The position numbers were made by a program, and so were the translations under genes. The notes beneath the pieces are model-generated. The model had not been told where the DNA came from. It saw only the letters and a list, made by a program, of their open reading frames with translations, and made no database searches. This document shows positions 32,079 through 38,690 of a DNA stretch of 39,035 bases, piece after piece (the first letter of the stretch is position 1; every line of letters begins with the position of its first letter). Origin of the DNA: a bacterium (GTDB lineage Bacteria > Bacillota > Clostridia > Christensenellales > UBA1242); contig JAILMD010000063.1 in the NCBI GenBank assembly GCA_024692805.1, forward strand, positions 1 to 39,035, in the 5' to 3' direction.

Positions 32079-32107
32079 TTGCTAAAAAATTTTAAGAGGT
32101 TTATAAT
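32079..32107 (+). promoter_or_regulatory. Promoter of degV paralogue 3
   Basis: TTGCTA (32079-32084), 17 bases, TATAAT (32102-32107). Transcription should start at about 32114, the first base of the structured leader. Confidence 0.75.
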
Positions 32108-32113
32108 AATAGT

Positions 32114-32174
32114 GGTTTAGTTAATTGTTGCTCTCTAGCGAGGGCAGTGTTTTTTGGACTTCTTTAACTAAATT
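32114..32174 (+). promoter_or_regulatory. Structured 5' leader, riboswitch-like
   Basis: The outer stem GGTTTAGTTAA (32114-32124) pairs with TTAACTAAATT (32164-32174): 11 pairs, two of them G-U. Inside, TGCTCTC (32129-32135), loop TAGC, pairs with GAGGGCA (32140-32146). A 17-base single strand, GTGTTTTTTGGACTTCT, joins the inner and outer stems on the 3' side. The domain begins at the predicted transcription start and ends about 12 bases before the SD region (TGGAGGA). The shape is that of a small aptamer. I do not match it to a named riboswitch class. Confidence 0.55.
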
Positions 32175-32197
32175 TATTATCATCTTGGAGGAAAATT

Positions 32198-33034
32198 ATG
32201 AAAATTGCAGTTTCAGCTGAAAGCACGGTTGACCTAACAAAGGAACTAGCAGAAAAATTTGATATTAGTATTATCCCTTACCCTGTTATTATGGGTGACA
32301 AGGAATATCTTGACGGCGAAATAACCAGCAAAGACATTTTTGACTTTGTTGCTAAAACAAATATTTTGCCAAAAACCAGCGCTATTAACGAAGAAACTTA
32401 TGAAGACTATTTTAAAGGTCTTTTGAAAAACTATGACGCCGTTATTCACGTTTGTCTTTCAAGTAAAATTAGTTCATCAATTAAAAACGCAACTAATGCG
32501 GCTAAAAAATTAAAAAATGTTTATATCGTTGACTCTGAGTCACTTTCAACAGGTATTGCCCTTCTCTGCATCAAAGCAAGAGAAATGGCAGAAAAAAATA
32601 TTGAGCCTCAAATTATTGCAACAACACTTAGCGAACTTAGCAATAAAGTTCAAGCAAGTTTTGTTTTAGAGAAATTAAAATATCTCGCTAAGGGCGGAAG
32701 GTGCAGTTCAATCTTAGCCTTTGGCGCTAATCTTCTTTCAATAAGACCTCAAATTGTTTTAAATGATGGCAAGATGGGCGTTGGCAAAAAATATCTTGGC
32801 AAATTTGATAAATGCGTTTGCAAATATATTGATGACACGCTCGCTCAAAACACAAACCCTGACCTTGATCACGCTTTTATTACTTACACAACTTCAAACG
32901 ATATTCAAGTTAATTACGCAAAAGAAGCGCTTAAAAAAGCCGGTTTTGTTAATATTTATGAAACAGAAGCTCACGCAACAATAACAAGCCATTGCGGGCC
33001 AAATACCATAGGAATTTTATTTATAAACAAATAA
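32198..33034 (+). CDS. degV: DegV family fatty-acid-binding protein (paralogue 3)
   Basis: 278 residues. Signatures are SAESTVDLTKEL, LPKTSAINEETY, VDSESLSTGIALL, YLAKGGRCSSI, KKYLGKFDKCVCKYIDDTL and SHCGPNTIGILF. It is closer to paralogue 1 (4992) than to paralogue 2 (RGGRCS/KGGRCS and SHCG). SD GGAGGA precedes the ATG. It is a single-gene unit with its own promoter, a structured leader and a strong palindromic terminator, which points to individual regulation. Confidence 0.93.
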   Translation: MKIAVSAESTVDLTKELAEKFDISIIPYPVIMGDKEYLDGEITSKDIFDFVAKTNILPKTSAINEETYEDYFKGLLKNYDAVIHVCLSSKISSSIKNATNAAKKLKNVYIVDSESLSTGIALLCIKAREMAEKNIEPQIIATTLSELSNKVQASFVLEKLKYLAKGGRCSSILAFGANLLSIRPQIVLNDGKMGVGKKYLGKFDKCVCKYIDDTLAQNTNPDLDHAFITYTTSNDIQVNYAKEALKKAGFVNIYETEAHATITSHCGPNTIGILFINK

Positions 33035-33083
33035 AAATGCGCTTTTTGATTTAAAATCAATATTAAATTAAAACTAAAAATAA

Positions 33084-33112
33084 AAAAACTTGCAAATTTG
33101 CAAGTTTTTCTT
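33084..33112. terminator. Palindromic bidirectional terminator
   Basis: Positions 33084-33109 are a perfect 26-base palindrome with arms AAAAACTTGCAAA and TTTGCAAGTTTTT. It ends degV paralogue 3 and the convergent lipoprotein gene. Confidence 0.88.
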
Positions 33113-33116
33113 TTAT

Positions 33117-33899
33117 TTATAATGCTTTTTCTTCATCTTGGTAACTTTGAAGAACGAAGTTTTCGTTATTGTTATATTTTAATTCGCCACCAAGTCTATT
33201 CTTATCTGGGGTTTTGCCATAGTTGTCATATTTAGAGAAGTCATAATTAGAACAAAACTCAACAAAATAATTTTTATCAGGCCCACTTAAAATTGCCTCA
33301 ACAAGAAAACCTCTTAAATCAGTTAACTCATTTTCATCATAAACGTTCTTCTCATTATATTTATAACGATAATGTTTAACTTTGCTATCGTAATCTGCTG
33401 AGCGCATTAAAGTTATCTTAATTTTATCATAAACCTCTTTAGGATAATAGAAAGTTGTTTTATATTTACCATCTAAAGAATAAACAACGCTATAATAATC
33501 GGCTCCATCTTTAGTTGTTGTGTAATCTTTAAAATCCCAAGTTCCTCTGTTTAAATCGCCATTATTTGTAACGAAAATTCCAGCATCTGGGTTTGAATCA
33601 CTTAACTTTTGGCAGATAAATAATTGTAAGTCATTTAACAACTTTTTATCTAACTCAGCATATTCTGGGCTAAAATAAAGAACATATGGCTTGCCATATT
33701 CAACTTCTTGGGGTATTTCTGGTTCGGTTGTGCTAGTTGTTTCGGTTGTTTTACCATTATTTGTTGAAGTTGTTTCATTAGTTATTCCAGGTTGACAGGC
33801 AGTTAGCGCAGTTGCTATAACAACAGTTGTTAAACCTAAAGCGATTGCATTTCTAATGTTTTCTAAAGTATTTTTATTTGTTCTTTTATATCTTTTCAT
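33117..33899 (-). CDS. Predicted lipoprotein, unknown function
   Basis: 260 residues from the ATG at 33899. A basic N-terminus (KRYKRTNKN) and a hydrophobic stretch end in ALTAC, a good lipobox. A Thr/Ser/Glu-rich linker of about 30 residues follows, then a Tyr- and Asp-rich domain (KPYVLYFSPEYAELDKKLL, YKTTFYYPKEVYDKI). I recognise no family. An upstream in-frame ATG at 33947 lies within the promoter and is rejected. The SD AGAGG lies inside the right arm of an inverted repeat that brackets the -10 box, suggesting repression at the promoter. Confidence 0.75.
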   Translation of the reverse strand: MKRYKRTNKNTLENIRNAIALGLTTVVIATALTACQPGITNETTSTNNGKTTETTSTTEPEIPQEVEYGKPYVLYFSPEYAELDKKLLNDLQLFICQKLSDSNPDAGIFVTNNGDLNRGTWDFKDYTTTKDGADYYSVVYSLDGKYKTTFYYPKEVYDKIKITLMRSADYDSKVKHYRYKYNEKNVYDENELTDLRGFLVEAILSGPDKNYFVEFCSNYDFSKYDNYGKTPDKNRLGGELKYNNNENFVLQSYQDEEKAL

Positions 33900-33907
33900 A
33901 TAAAAAA

Positions 33908-33947
33908 CCTCTAATGAAATTATATCATTAGAGGCCCAATTTGTCAA
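33908..33947 (-). promoter_or_regulatory. Consensus promoter with operator-like inverted repeat over the -10
   Basis: On the minus strand TTGACA (33947-33942), 17 bases, TATAAT (33924-33919). CCTCTAATG (33934-33926) and CATTAGAGG (33916-33908) form a perfect 9-bp inverted repeat centred on the -10 box. A dimeric repressor bound there would block RNA polymerase. The right arm also supplies the SD AGAGG of the lipoprotein gene. Confidence 0.7.
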
Positions 33948-33965
33948 TAGTCACTTGTTTTAATC

Positions 33966-34496
33966 TTATAAATTAACAATTAAACTATATAAATCGTTCA
34001 TTTGGTTAGAAATATTATCATCATCTCTCAACACATTAAAACTAATCTTCTCTTGTGAGTTTTCATTTTCAACAATTTCAGCAATAGTGTTAGTTAATGA
34101 ATCGGCTAAGATTTTAACATTATTAAACCCATTGCTTTCATCAGGAATTAAACCTGCTTTAAACTTACCATTATTAACAAAAGACGTAAAGCACTCATAA
34201 CTATCAAAATTCCCAAGAACTTCAATAAAATTATCTAAACTTAAAATTAACAAATCTCTTTCGCTTAAAACTTGCTGATTATTAGAACTATTTTCTTCCG
34301 ATATGTTATTTTGCTCAACAGCGTTGTTCTCATCAGGCTCGTTTTGAATATTTTGCTCAACACTTTCTGTTTGAATATTATTCTCTAAAATATTAGCACT
34401 AGTTTTATTAACAGGGCTGTTAAAAATTGCTGGCGTAAACATTTGGCCAACAACTAAAGCAACAAATAATGTAAAACATAATGCTATTTTCTTCAC
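33966..34496 (-). CDS. Exported low-complexity protein, unknown function
   Basis: 176 residues with a GTG start. The N-terminal signal segment KKIALCFTLFVALVVGQMF is followed by an Asn/Gln/Glu/Ser-rich linker (about 30-75) and a helical domain (ERDLLILSLDNFIEVLG, ILADSLTNTIAEIV). There is no lipobox at the right place. There is no SD: TATAAT lies six bases before the GTG, so the mRNA is predicted leaderless. It lies between aspS and the lipoprotein gene on the same strand but has its own promoter. Function unknown. Confidence 0.7.
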   Translation of the reverse strand: MKKIALCFTLFVALVVGQMFTPAIFNSPVNKTSANILENNIQTESVEQNIQNEPDENNAVEQNNISEENSSNNQQVLSERDLLILSLDNFIEVLGNFDSYECFTSFVNNGKFKAGLIPDESNGFNNVKILADSLTNTIAEIVENENSQEKISFNVLRDDDNISNQMNDLYSLIVNL

Positions 34497-34502
34497 AAAA
34501 TT

Positions 34503-34531
34503 ATTATATCGAAAGTTGTCGAAATTTGCAA
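34503..34531 (-). promoter_or_regulatory. Promoter of a predicted leaderless GTG-start gene
   Basis: On the minus strand TTGCAA (34531-34526), 17 bases, TATAAT (34508-34503), then six bases to the GTG at 34496. The spacer contains two direct copies of TTTCGA four bases apart. Confidence 0.75.
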
Positions 34532-34558
34532 TGTTTTTAATAAATAATCGCCAATAAA

Positions 34559-34584
34559 AAAGATAGCTCTCGCTATCTTTTATT
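34559..34584. terminator. Terminator after aspS
   Basis: AAAGATAGC (34559-34567), loop TCTC, GCTATCTTT (34572-34580). On the minus strand it follows the aspS stop and is trailed by T-rich sequence. Confidence 0.82.
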
Positions 34585-34585
34585 A

Positions 34586-35872
34586 TTAAGGAGTTAACCT
34601 ATCTGGCCCTCTGAACAAGAATTGAGCTTCTTTAATTGGAATATTTAAAAGAATCATTGTTAACCTATCAACACCGATTGCAAATCCGCCGTGAGCAGGC
34701 ATTCCATATTTAAAGAATTCAAGATAAAATTCAACATCTTTAGTTAAGCCTTTCTCTTTTGCATTTTTTGCTAGTTCATTAAGCCTATGCTCTCTTTGCG
34801 CTCCGCTTGTTATTTCAATTCCTTTCCAAATAAGGTCATAGCCTTGAAGGTGTCCGTTTTGCCTCATATGATAGAAGGCTCGTTTATCTGCTGGGAAGTC
34901 TGTAACAAAAAGGAATTCGTGATTAAACTTATCTTTAGCAAGCCTTTCGCAAAGCCTTTCAGCCTCAGTTGTTAAATCTGTTTTTTCACTATCTTCAACT
35001 TTAAACCCATATCTCTTTTCTAATTCGTCATAAATATCAGCAAGTCTCATCATTGGGAATGGTAATGTTGGAACATTTAATGTTATTCCATAAAGATCTT
35101 CAAGTTTTTGGCCATATTTTTCTTTCGTTTTCTTCAAAGCATAAGTAAGCATTTCTGCTTCAAGATTCATAACGTCTTCATAAGAATCAATAAAACTTAT
35201 TTCAACATCAAAACTAGTAAACTCTGTTGCGTGTTTTCTAGTCCTGCTCTTTTCTGCTCTAAAGCAAGGCGCAACTTCAAAATATTTTTCAAAACCCGCA
35301 GCCATTGCCATTTGTTTATAAAATTGTGGGCTTTGAGCAAGATAAGCCTTACCATCAAAATATTTAACTTCAAAAACTTCACTTCCACTTTCACTAGCTG
35401 TTGCTATAAACTTAGGAGTGTGGATTTCAACAAAGTCATTATCTAACAAATAACTTCTCATTGCATTAACAAAATAACTTTGAACTTTAAAAATAAGTTG
35501 GTTTTTCTCGCTTCTAAGGTCAACCCATCTATAATTAAGCCTTGAATCAATATTAGCCTCATTATCAATTGGCATTGGGTTAGCAATAGTTACAATTTCA
35601 ATCTTAGATGGAATAAACTCTTTACCACCATTTTTAACATTTGGGTTAACTTTCATAACCCCTTCAAACGAAACAACACTTCCTTGGGTTAGTTTTAAAG
35701 CATCTTCAATTAGGTTAGCATTTAACTCTTTATCTAAAGAAACTTGAATGAAAGCGCTAGTGTCTCTAAGCATAACAAAAACCATATACCTAGTGTCTCT
35801 AACCTTATCAACAAACCCAGAAATTTTTGAAACTTTATTCTCTTTCAAACTATCAATTAAACTTCTTTTCAT
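34586..35872 (-). CDS. aspS: Aspartyl-tRNA synthetase, archaeal/eukaryotic type
   Basis: 428 residues, much shorter than the roughly 590 of standard bacterial AspRS. It lacks the GAD insertion domain. The anticodon-binding OB domain is at about 15-100, then class II motif 1, motif 2 around CFRAEKSRTRKHATEFTSFD, and motif 3 with GVDRLTM. KAYLAQSPQFYKQ is typical of the archaeal-type enzyme, which in several bacteria charges both tRNA-Asp and tRNA-Asn. The ATG at 35872 with GGAG upstream is preferred. An ATG at 35884 lies two bases from a TATAAT, though a TAAAAT further up could make it a leaderless start. Confidence 0.9.
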   Translation of the reverse strand: MKRSLIDSLKENKVSKISGFVDKVRDTRYMVFVMLRDTSAFIQVSLDKELNANLIEDALKLTQGSVVSFEGVMKVNPNVKNGGKEFIPSKIEIVTIANPMPIDNEANIDSRLNYRWVDLRSEKNQLIFKVQSYFVNAMRSYLLDNDFVEIHTPKFIATASESGSEVFEVKYFDGKAYLAQSPQFYKQMAMAAGFEKYFEVAPCFRAEKSRTRKHATEFTSFDVEISFIDSYEDVMNLEAEMLTYALKKTKEKYGQKLEDLYGITLNVPTLPFPMMRLADIYDELEKRYGFKVEDSEKTDLTTEAERLCERLAKDKFNHEFLFVTDFPADKRAFYHMRQNGHLQGYDLIWKGIEITSGAQREHRLNELAKNAKEKGLTKDVEFYLEFFKYGMPAHGGFAIGVDRLTMILLNIPIKEAQFLFRGPDRLTP

Positions 35873-35886
35873 TGTTTTCTCCATAA

Positions 35887-35919
35887 ATTATATTTTAAAC
35901 AAAATTAACTTTGAGTCAA
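35887..35919 (-). promoter_or_regulatory. aspS promoter with two possible -10 boxes
   Basis: On the minus strand TTGACT (35919-35914), then TAAAAT (35897-35892, spacer 16) or TATAAT (35892-35887, spacer 21). The first fits spacing better and would start the transcript at about the ATG at 35884. Confidence 0.55.
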
Positions 35920-36483
35920 TTAAATATTAGGTTCGTCTAACCCTTCTGCTATAATTGCGTCAGCAACTTTCATCTTTAAAGTGTCAAACATTACCCAAAC
36001 AGCCTTCTTTGCCCTGCGCTTATAATCGCTGTTTCTTCTATCACAATCGCAGTCTTCAATTTTATAGAAAGTGTTTTTTAACATAATTCTAGTTTCATCG
36101 CTCTCAACCCTGTTAATTTTAAAACTAAGGTTGCCATTATCTAATTTTGTTACCTTTAAAGTGTTTTTGCTATCATCACCCATAATAACTGGGTTTGTAA
36201 CAGGAATTCTTTTGTTTTTATAAATTATATCTTCATAAGCAAGGCTAACCAATGAATCATAAACAGCACAATCTTGATCAATAATCATTTCATCGCCTAA
36301 AGCATCAACGGCTATATTTAAATCATCTAAAAGCGTAAAAGAAAGACTCTTTTCTGTTTGTTTATCAGTTATCAAAATGTGAATCAAATCGTTACCAATT
36401 CTGCCACTATTTTTACTTATTTGCCTTGTTCCAAAATCATATTCATATTTATCATCAGAAAAGAAAGCATTTGCGTTTAACAT
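35920..36483 (-). CDS. Hypothetical cytoplasmic protein
   Basis: 187 residues, no signal or membrane segment. The N-terminal two thirds look beta-rich (FGTRQISKNSGRIGNDLIHI, VTNPVIMGDDSKNTLKVTKL). Near residue 142 is CDCDRR followed by a basic stretch, KRRAKKAVW. The C-terminus is helical and acidic. I do not recognise a family. SD AAGGAGA and a plausible promoter (TTGAAA-16-TAAAAT) precede it. It lies immediately upstream of aspS on the same strand. Confidence 0.75.
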   Translation of the reverse strand: MLNANAFFSDDKYEYDFGTRQISKNSGRIGNDLIHILITDKQTEKSLSFTLLDDLNIAVDALGDEMIIDQDCAVYDSLVSLAYEDIIYKNKRIPVTNPVIMGDDSKNTLKVTKLDNGNLSFKINRVESDETRIMLKNTFYKIEDCDCDRRNSDYKRRAKKAVWVMFDTLKMKVADAIIAEGLDEPNI

Positions 36484-36504
36484 AAAAATTTTCTCCTTAA
36501 ATAT

Positions 36505-36532
36505 ATTTTACTTATTTTAAAGATAATTTCAA
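36505..36532 (-). promoter_or_regulatory. Promoter of the hypothetical gene at 35920
   Basis: On the minus strand TTGAAA (36532-36527), 16 bases, TAAAAT (36510-36505), about 21 bases before the ATG. Confidence 0.55.
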
Positions 36533-36548
36533 TATTTAAGATAATATA

Positions 36549-36578
36549 AAATAAAAAAGATGACTAAATAGTCATCTT
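36549..36578 (-). terminator. Terminator of the SCP2-like / alcohol dehydrogenase operon
   Basis: On the minus strand AAGATGACT (36578-36570) pairs with AGTCATCTT (36565-36557), followed by a T-run. The TAA stop of the dehydrogenase overlaps the stem edge. Confidence 0.82.
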
Positions 36579-37746
36579 AAAAAATTTCTTTTAAAATCTC
36601 CATAACGTCTTCACGGGTCAAGATCTTGTTATTTGTTACGCTTGCCCCATCATTCATCGCCTTTTCACAAATTAAATCAAGTTCTTTTTCAGTTGCGCCA
36701 TAGTCAGTTAATTTTAATTCTATTCCGGTTTTTTCTTGAACTTTTGTTATTAATTCTTCAAGTTTATCAATAAACGTTGTTGCCCTCTCATTTGGCTTTG
36801 TGTAAGCAAAAGTGTCCTCATTTGTTAAATATAATAAAAGATTAGAATATTCAACGTGGTTAACGTCTTTATTAAACCTAAGGCAAGGAACAATTAGCAT
36901 CATCATTGCAACGCCGTGAGGAACGTTTAAAACTGCCCCAAGCGCGTGGCCAATGGCGTGAACAATTCCAACCATTGAATTAGAAAAAGCAAGCCCCGCC
37001 ATATTGCTGGCTAAAAGCAAATTAGATTTTGCAACATTATCGCCATCGAGCGCATCTAGTAAGTTCCCTGCAATTAATTTTACTGCCCCAAGCGCATAAA
37101 CATCACTAATTGGATTTTTTTGAAGGCTTGAATAGGCTTCAACTGAATGAGTTAAAGCATCAATAGCAGTTGAAACTAAAAGTTTAGCAGGTAAATTTTG
37201 TGTCATCTTTAAATCTAAGAAGCAGCAATCAGGCAATAACTCACTTGAAATAAATTCAAGTTTTGTTTTTGTTTTAACGTCTTTAATAACAGCAACCGCA
37301 GTAACCTCGCTACCCGTTCCGCAAGTTGTTGGAACAACAATAAAGGCAACATTATTACCCTTCTTAACAATTTCGTTGCCAGAAAGCGTTATAATGTCTT
37401 CGCAGTTTTGAGATAAAACTAACTTAACTCCCTTAGCAGTGTCAATAACTGATCCCCCACCAACAGCAACAATACCATCACACTTATTGTTTCTATAAAG
37501 CCTTGCAATTTGATTAATAGTTAATGTTGAACTATCCGCTGGAATTTTAGTAAATTCTGTTTTAAACTTAACCGGTTTTACCGCTTTTTTAAAAACATCT
37601 AGCGTTCCGCAGGCAACTAAGCCTTCATCACTTAAAAGAAGTGGGTTCTTACAATTTAAAAAATCTAATTCATAAGCAAGGTTAGCAAGTGCGTTTTCCC
37701 CACAACAAACTTTAACCTGACCATTAAATTCAAAATAATTACTCAT
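36577..37746 (-). CDS. Iron-containing alcohol dehydrogenase
   Basis: 389 residues, typical length. The NAD(P) site is VAVGGGSVIDTAKG with PTTCGTGSEVT. Metal ligands appear in TAIDALTHSVEAY (Asp, His), GIVHAIGHALGA (His) and NVPHGVAMM (His). It reduces or oxidises an alcohol/aldehyde pair with Fe2+ or Zn2+. The ATG overlaps the TGA of the upstream gene (ATGA) and is served by GAGGAGG in that gene's end. The substrate is not evident. Its operon partner is a putative lipid-binding protein, so a lipid-derived aldehyde is possible. Confidence 0.92.
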   Translation of the reverse strand: MSNYFEFNGQVKVCCGENALANLAYELDFLNCKNPLLLSDEGLVACGTLDVFKKAVKPVKFKTEFTKIPADSSTLTINQIARLYRNNKCDGIVAVGGGSVIDTAKGVKLVLSQNCEDIITLSGNEIVKKGNNVAFIVVPTTCGTGSEVTAVAVIKDVKTKTKLEFISSELLPDCCFLDLKMTQNLPAKLLVSTAIDALTHSVEAYSSLQKNPISDVYALGAVKLIAGNLLDALDGDNVAKSNLLLASNMAGLAFSNSMVGIVHAIGHALGAVLNVPHGVAMMMLIVPCLRFNKDVNHVEYSNLLLYLTNEDTFAYTKPNERATTFIDKLEELITKVQEKTGIELKLTDYGATEKELDLICEKAMNDGASVTNNKILTREDVMEILKEIF

Positions 37747-38417
37747 AAAACCTCCTCATTTTGTGATTTTTCTTCAATTTCTGTAACATTTTCAGCATTT
37801 TCTGCGTCAATTATTTCAATTTCTGCAGTTTTTTCTTTATTTTTATTAATTTCTTCTTTTGTTTCTTTCTTTTTCTGCAATTTTGTCTTTTTAACTTCTA
37901 TTTTATTGTTATTTTTATTATTTTCTTTGCTTTGAAGTTTATTAGCAGAACCAAAAAGAACAAACCAATAAAGTTTTATTGAAGCAAACTCTTTTGGCGT
38001 TTTAGGAAGAAACTTTTTAGTTATAACCCTAGGAAGAAGATACTTTTGCGCAATCTCAATTAGCCTAACAAGAATAATAGCAGTGTTAATATTTCCGCTT
38101 AATAAAATATCATGCCTGCAAAAACTTTCCCTAACACCAAACTTACCTAAAAGGCAGGCGCTAGCAGATTTTTTGTTTTTAAAAATGATTTTTATTTCTT
38201 CATTAAACTCCTCTTTATTTTTATTAGAAAAAGTTAGTCTGTTTTCTTTTTTATAAATTTCAAGCAACGTTTTACCACCAAAAATTTGCATGCTAACTTT
38301 TAAGTTAGTTGGCAATGAATAAAATTCTTTTTTTGCTAAACTTTCTTTTTCTTTTAAATAAACTAATGCTTTACCAAGCAATTTGCTTATTGTTTTTAAA
38401 ACAAAAAAACTTGCCAT
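37743..38417 (-). CDS. SCP2-like lipid-binding protein with charged tail
   Basis: 224 residues. Residues about 35-130 follow the sterol carrier protein 2 pattern: LKVSMQIFGGKTLLEIYKKE, a strand pair, then ACLLGKFGVRESFCRHDILL and GNINTAIILVRLIEIAQKYL. The last 75 residues are a low-complexity Lys/Glu/Asn tail. The SCP2 assignment is by pattern and moderate. SD GAGGAGAG. It is the first gene of a two-gene operon with the alcohol dehydrogenase, overlapping by four bases. The stop is TGA. Confidence 0.6.
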   Translation of the reverse strand: MASFFVLKTISKLLGKALVYLKEKESLAKKEFYSLPTNLKVSMQIFGGKTLLEIYKKENRLTFSNKNKEEFNEEIKIIFKNKKSASACLLGKFGVRESFCRHDILLSGNINTAIILVRLIEIAQKYLLPRVITKKFLPKTPKEFASIKLYWFVLFGSANKLQSKENNKNNNKIEVKKTKLQKKKETKEEINKNKEKTAEIEIIDAENAENVTEIEEKSQNEEVL

Positions 38418-38433
38418 TTTCTCTCCTCGTTTT

Positions 38434-38461
38434 ATTATAACATAGCAACAATAAAACGCAA
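38434..38461 (-). promoter_or_regulatory. Promoter of the SCP2-like / alcohol dehydrogenase operon
   Basis: On the minus strand TTGCGT (38461-38456), 16 bases, TATAAT (38439-38434) with TG one base upstream (extended -10). Confidence 0.65.
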
Positions 38462-38485
38462 AAGAAATAGCAAGTTATTCGAAAA

Positions 38486-38587
38486 TTAATTAGATCCTAA
38501 TACATTCCCAACCTTATATGCAACGCTTGAAGAAAGAGTGTCGTTAACCTTTCCCCTTAATCCGTCAGTTCCAAAAAATAAACCCAT
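38486..38587 (-). pseudogene. N-terminal fragment of phosphoglucosamine mutase (glmM)
   Basis: A 33-codon ORF with AAGGAG five bases before its ATG encodes MGLFFGTDGLRGKVNDTLSS and ends with a stop after SVAYKVGNVLGSN. This matches the first residues of GlmM (consensus MGxYFGTDGxRG, then a helix ending in K-x-G). The active-site serine and all later domains are absent, because the next gene's promoter starts about 25 bases on. It is probably the remnant of a duplicated or deleted glmM. A translated micropeptide cannot be excluded, as the SD is intact. Confidence 0.7.
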
Positions 38588-38643
38588 AAAAACTCCTTAA
38601 ATTTTCTTAATTCATTTTATGAATAGCATTTTATTTTTGAAAT

Positions 38644-38675
38644 AAAAAAGTGTAGCCTTTGCTACACTTTTTTTA
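38644..38675. terminator. Terminator after the deoxyribosyltransferase-like gene
   Basis: AAAAAAGTGTAGC (38644-38656), loop CTTT, GCTACACTTTTTT (38661-38673). It ends the gene to the right (minus strand) and isolates the glmM fragment. Confidence 0.88.
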
Positions 38676-38690
38676 TCATAGTTAAATATT

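Noticed and set aside
32114..32174. Match of the degV leader to the preQ1 riboswitch because of CTCTAGC
   Set aside because: The resemblance is limited to a few bases; the pseudoknot tail and loop sequence of preQ1-I are not present.
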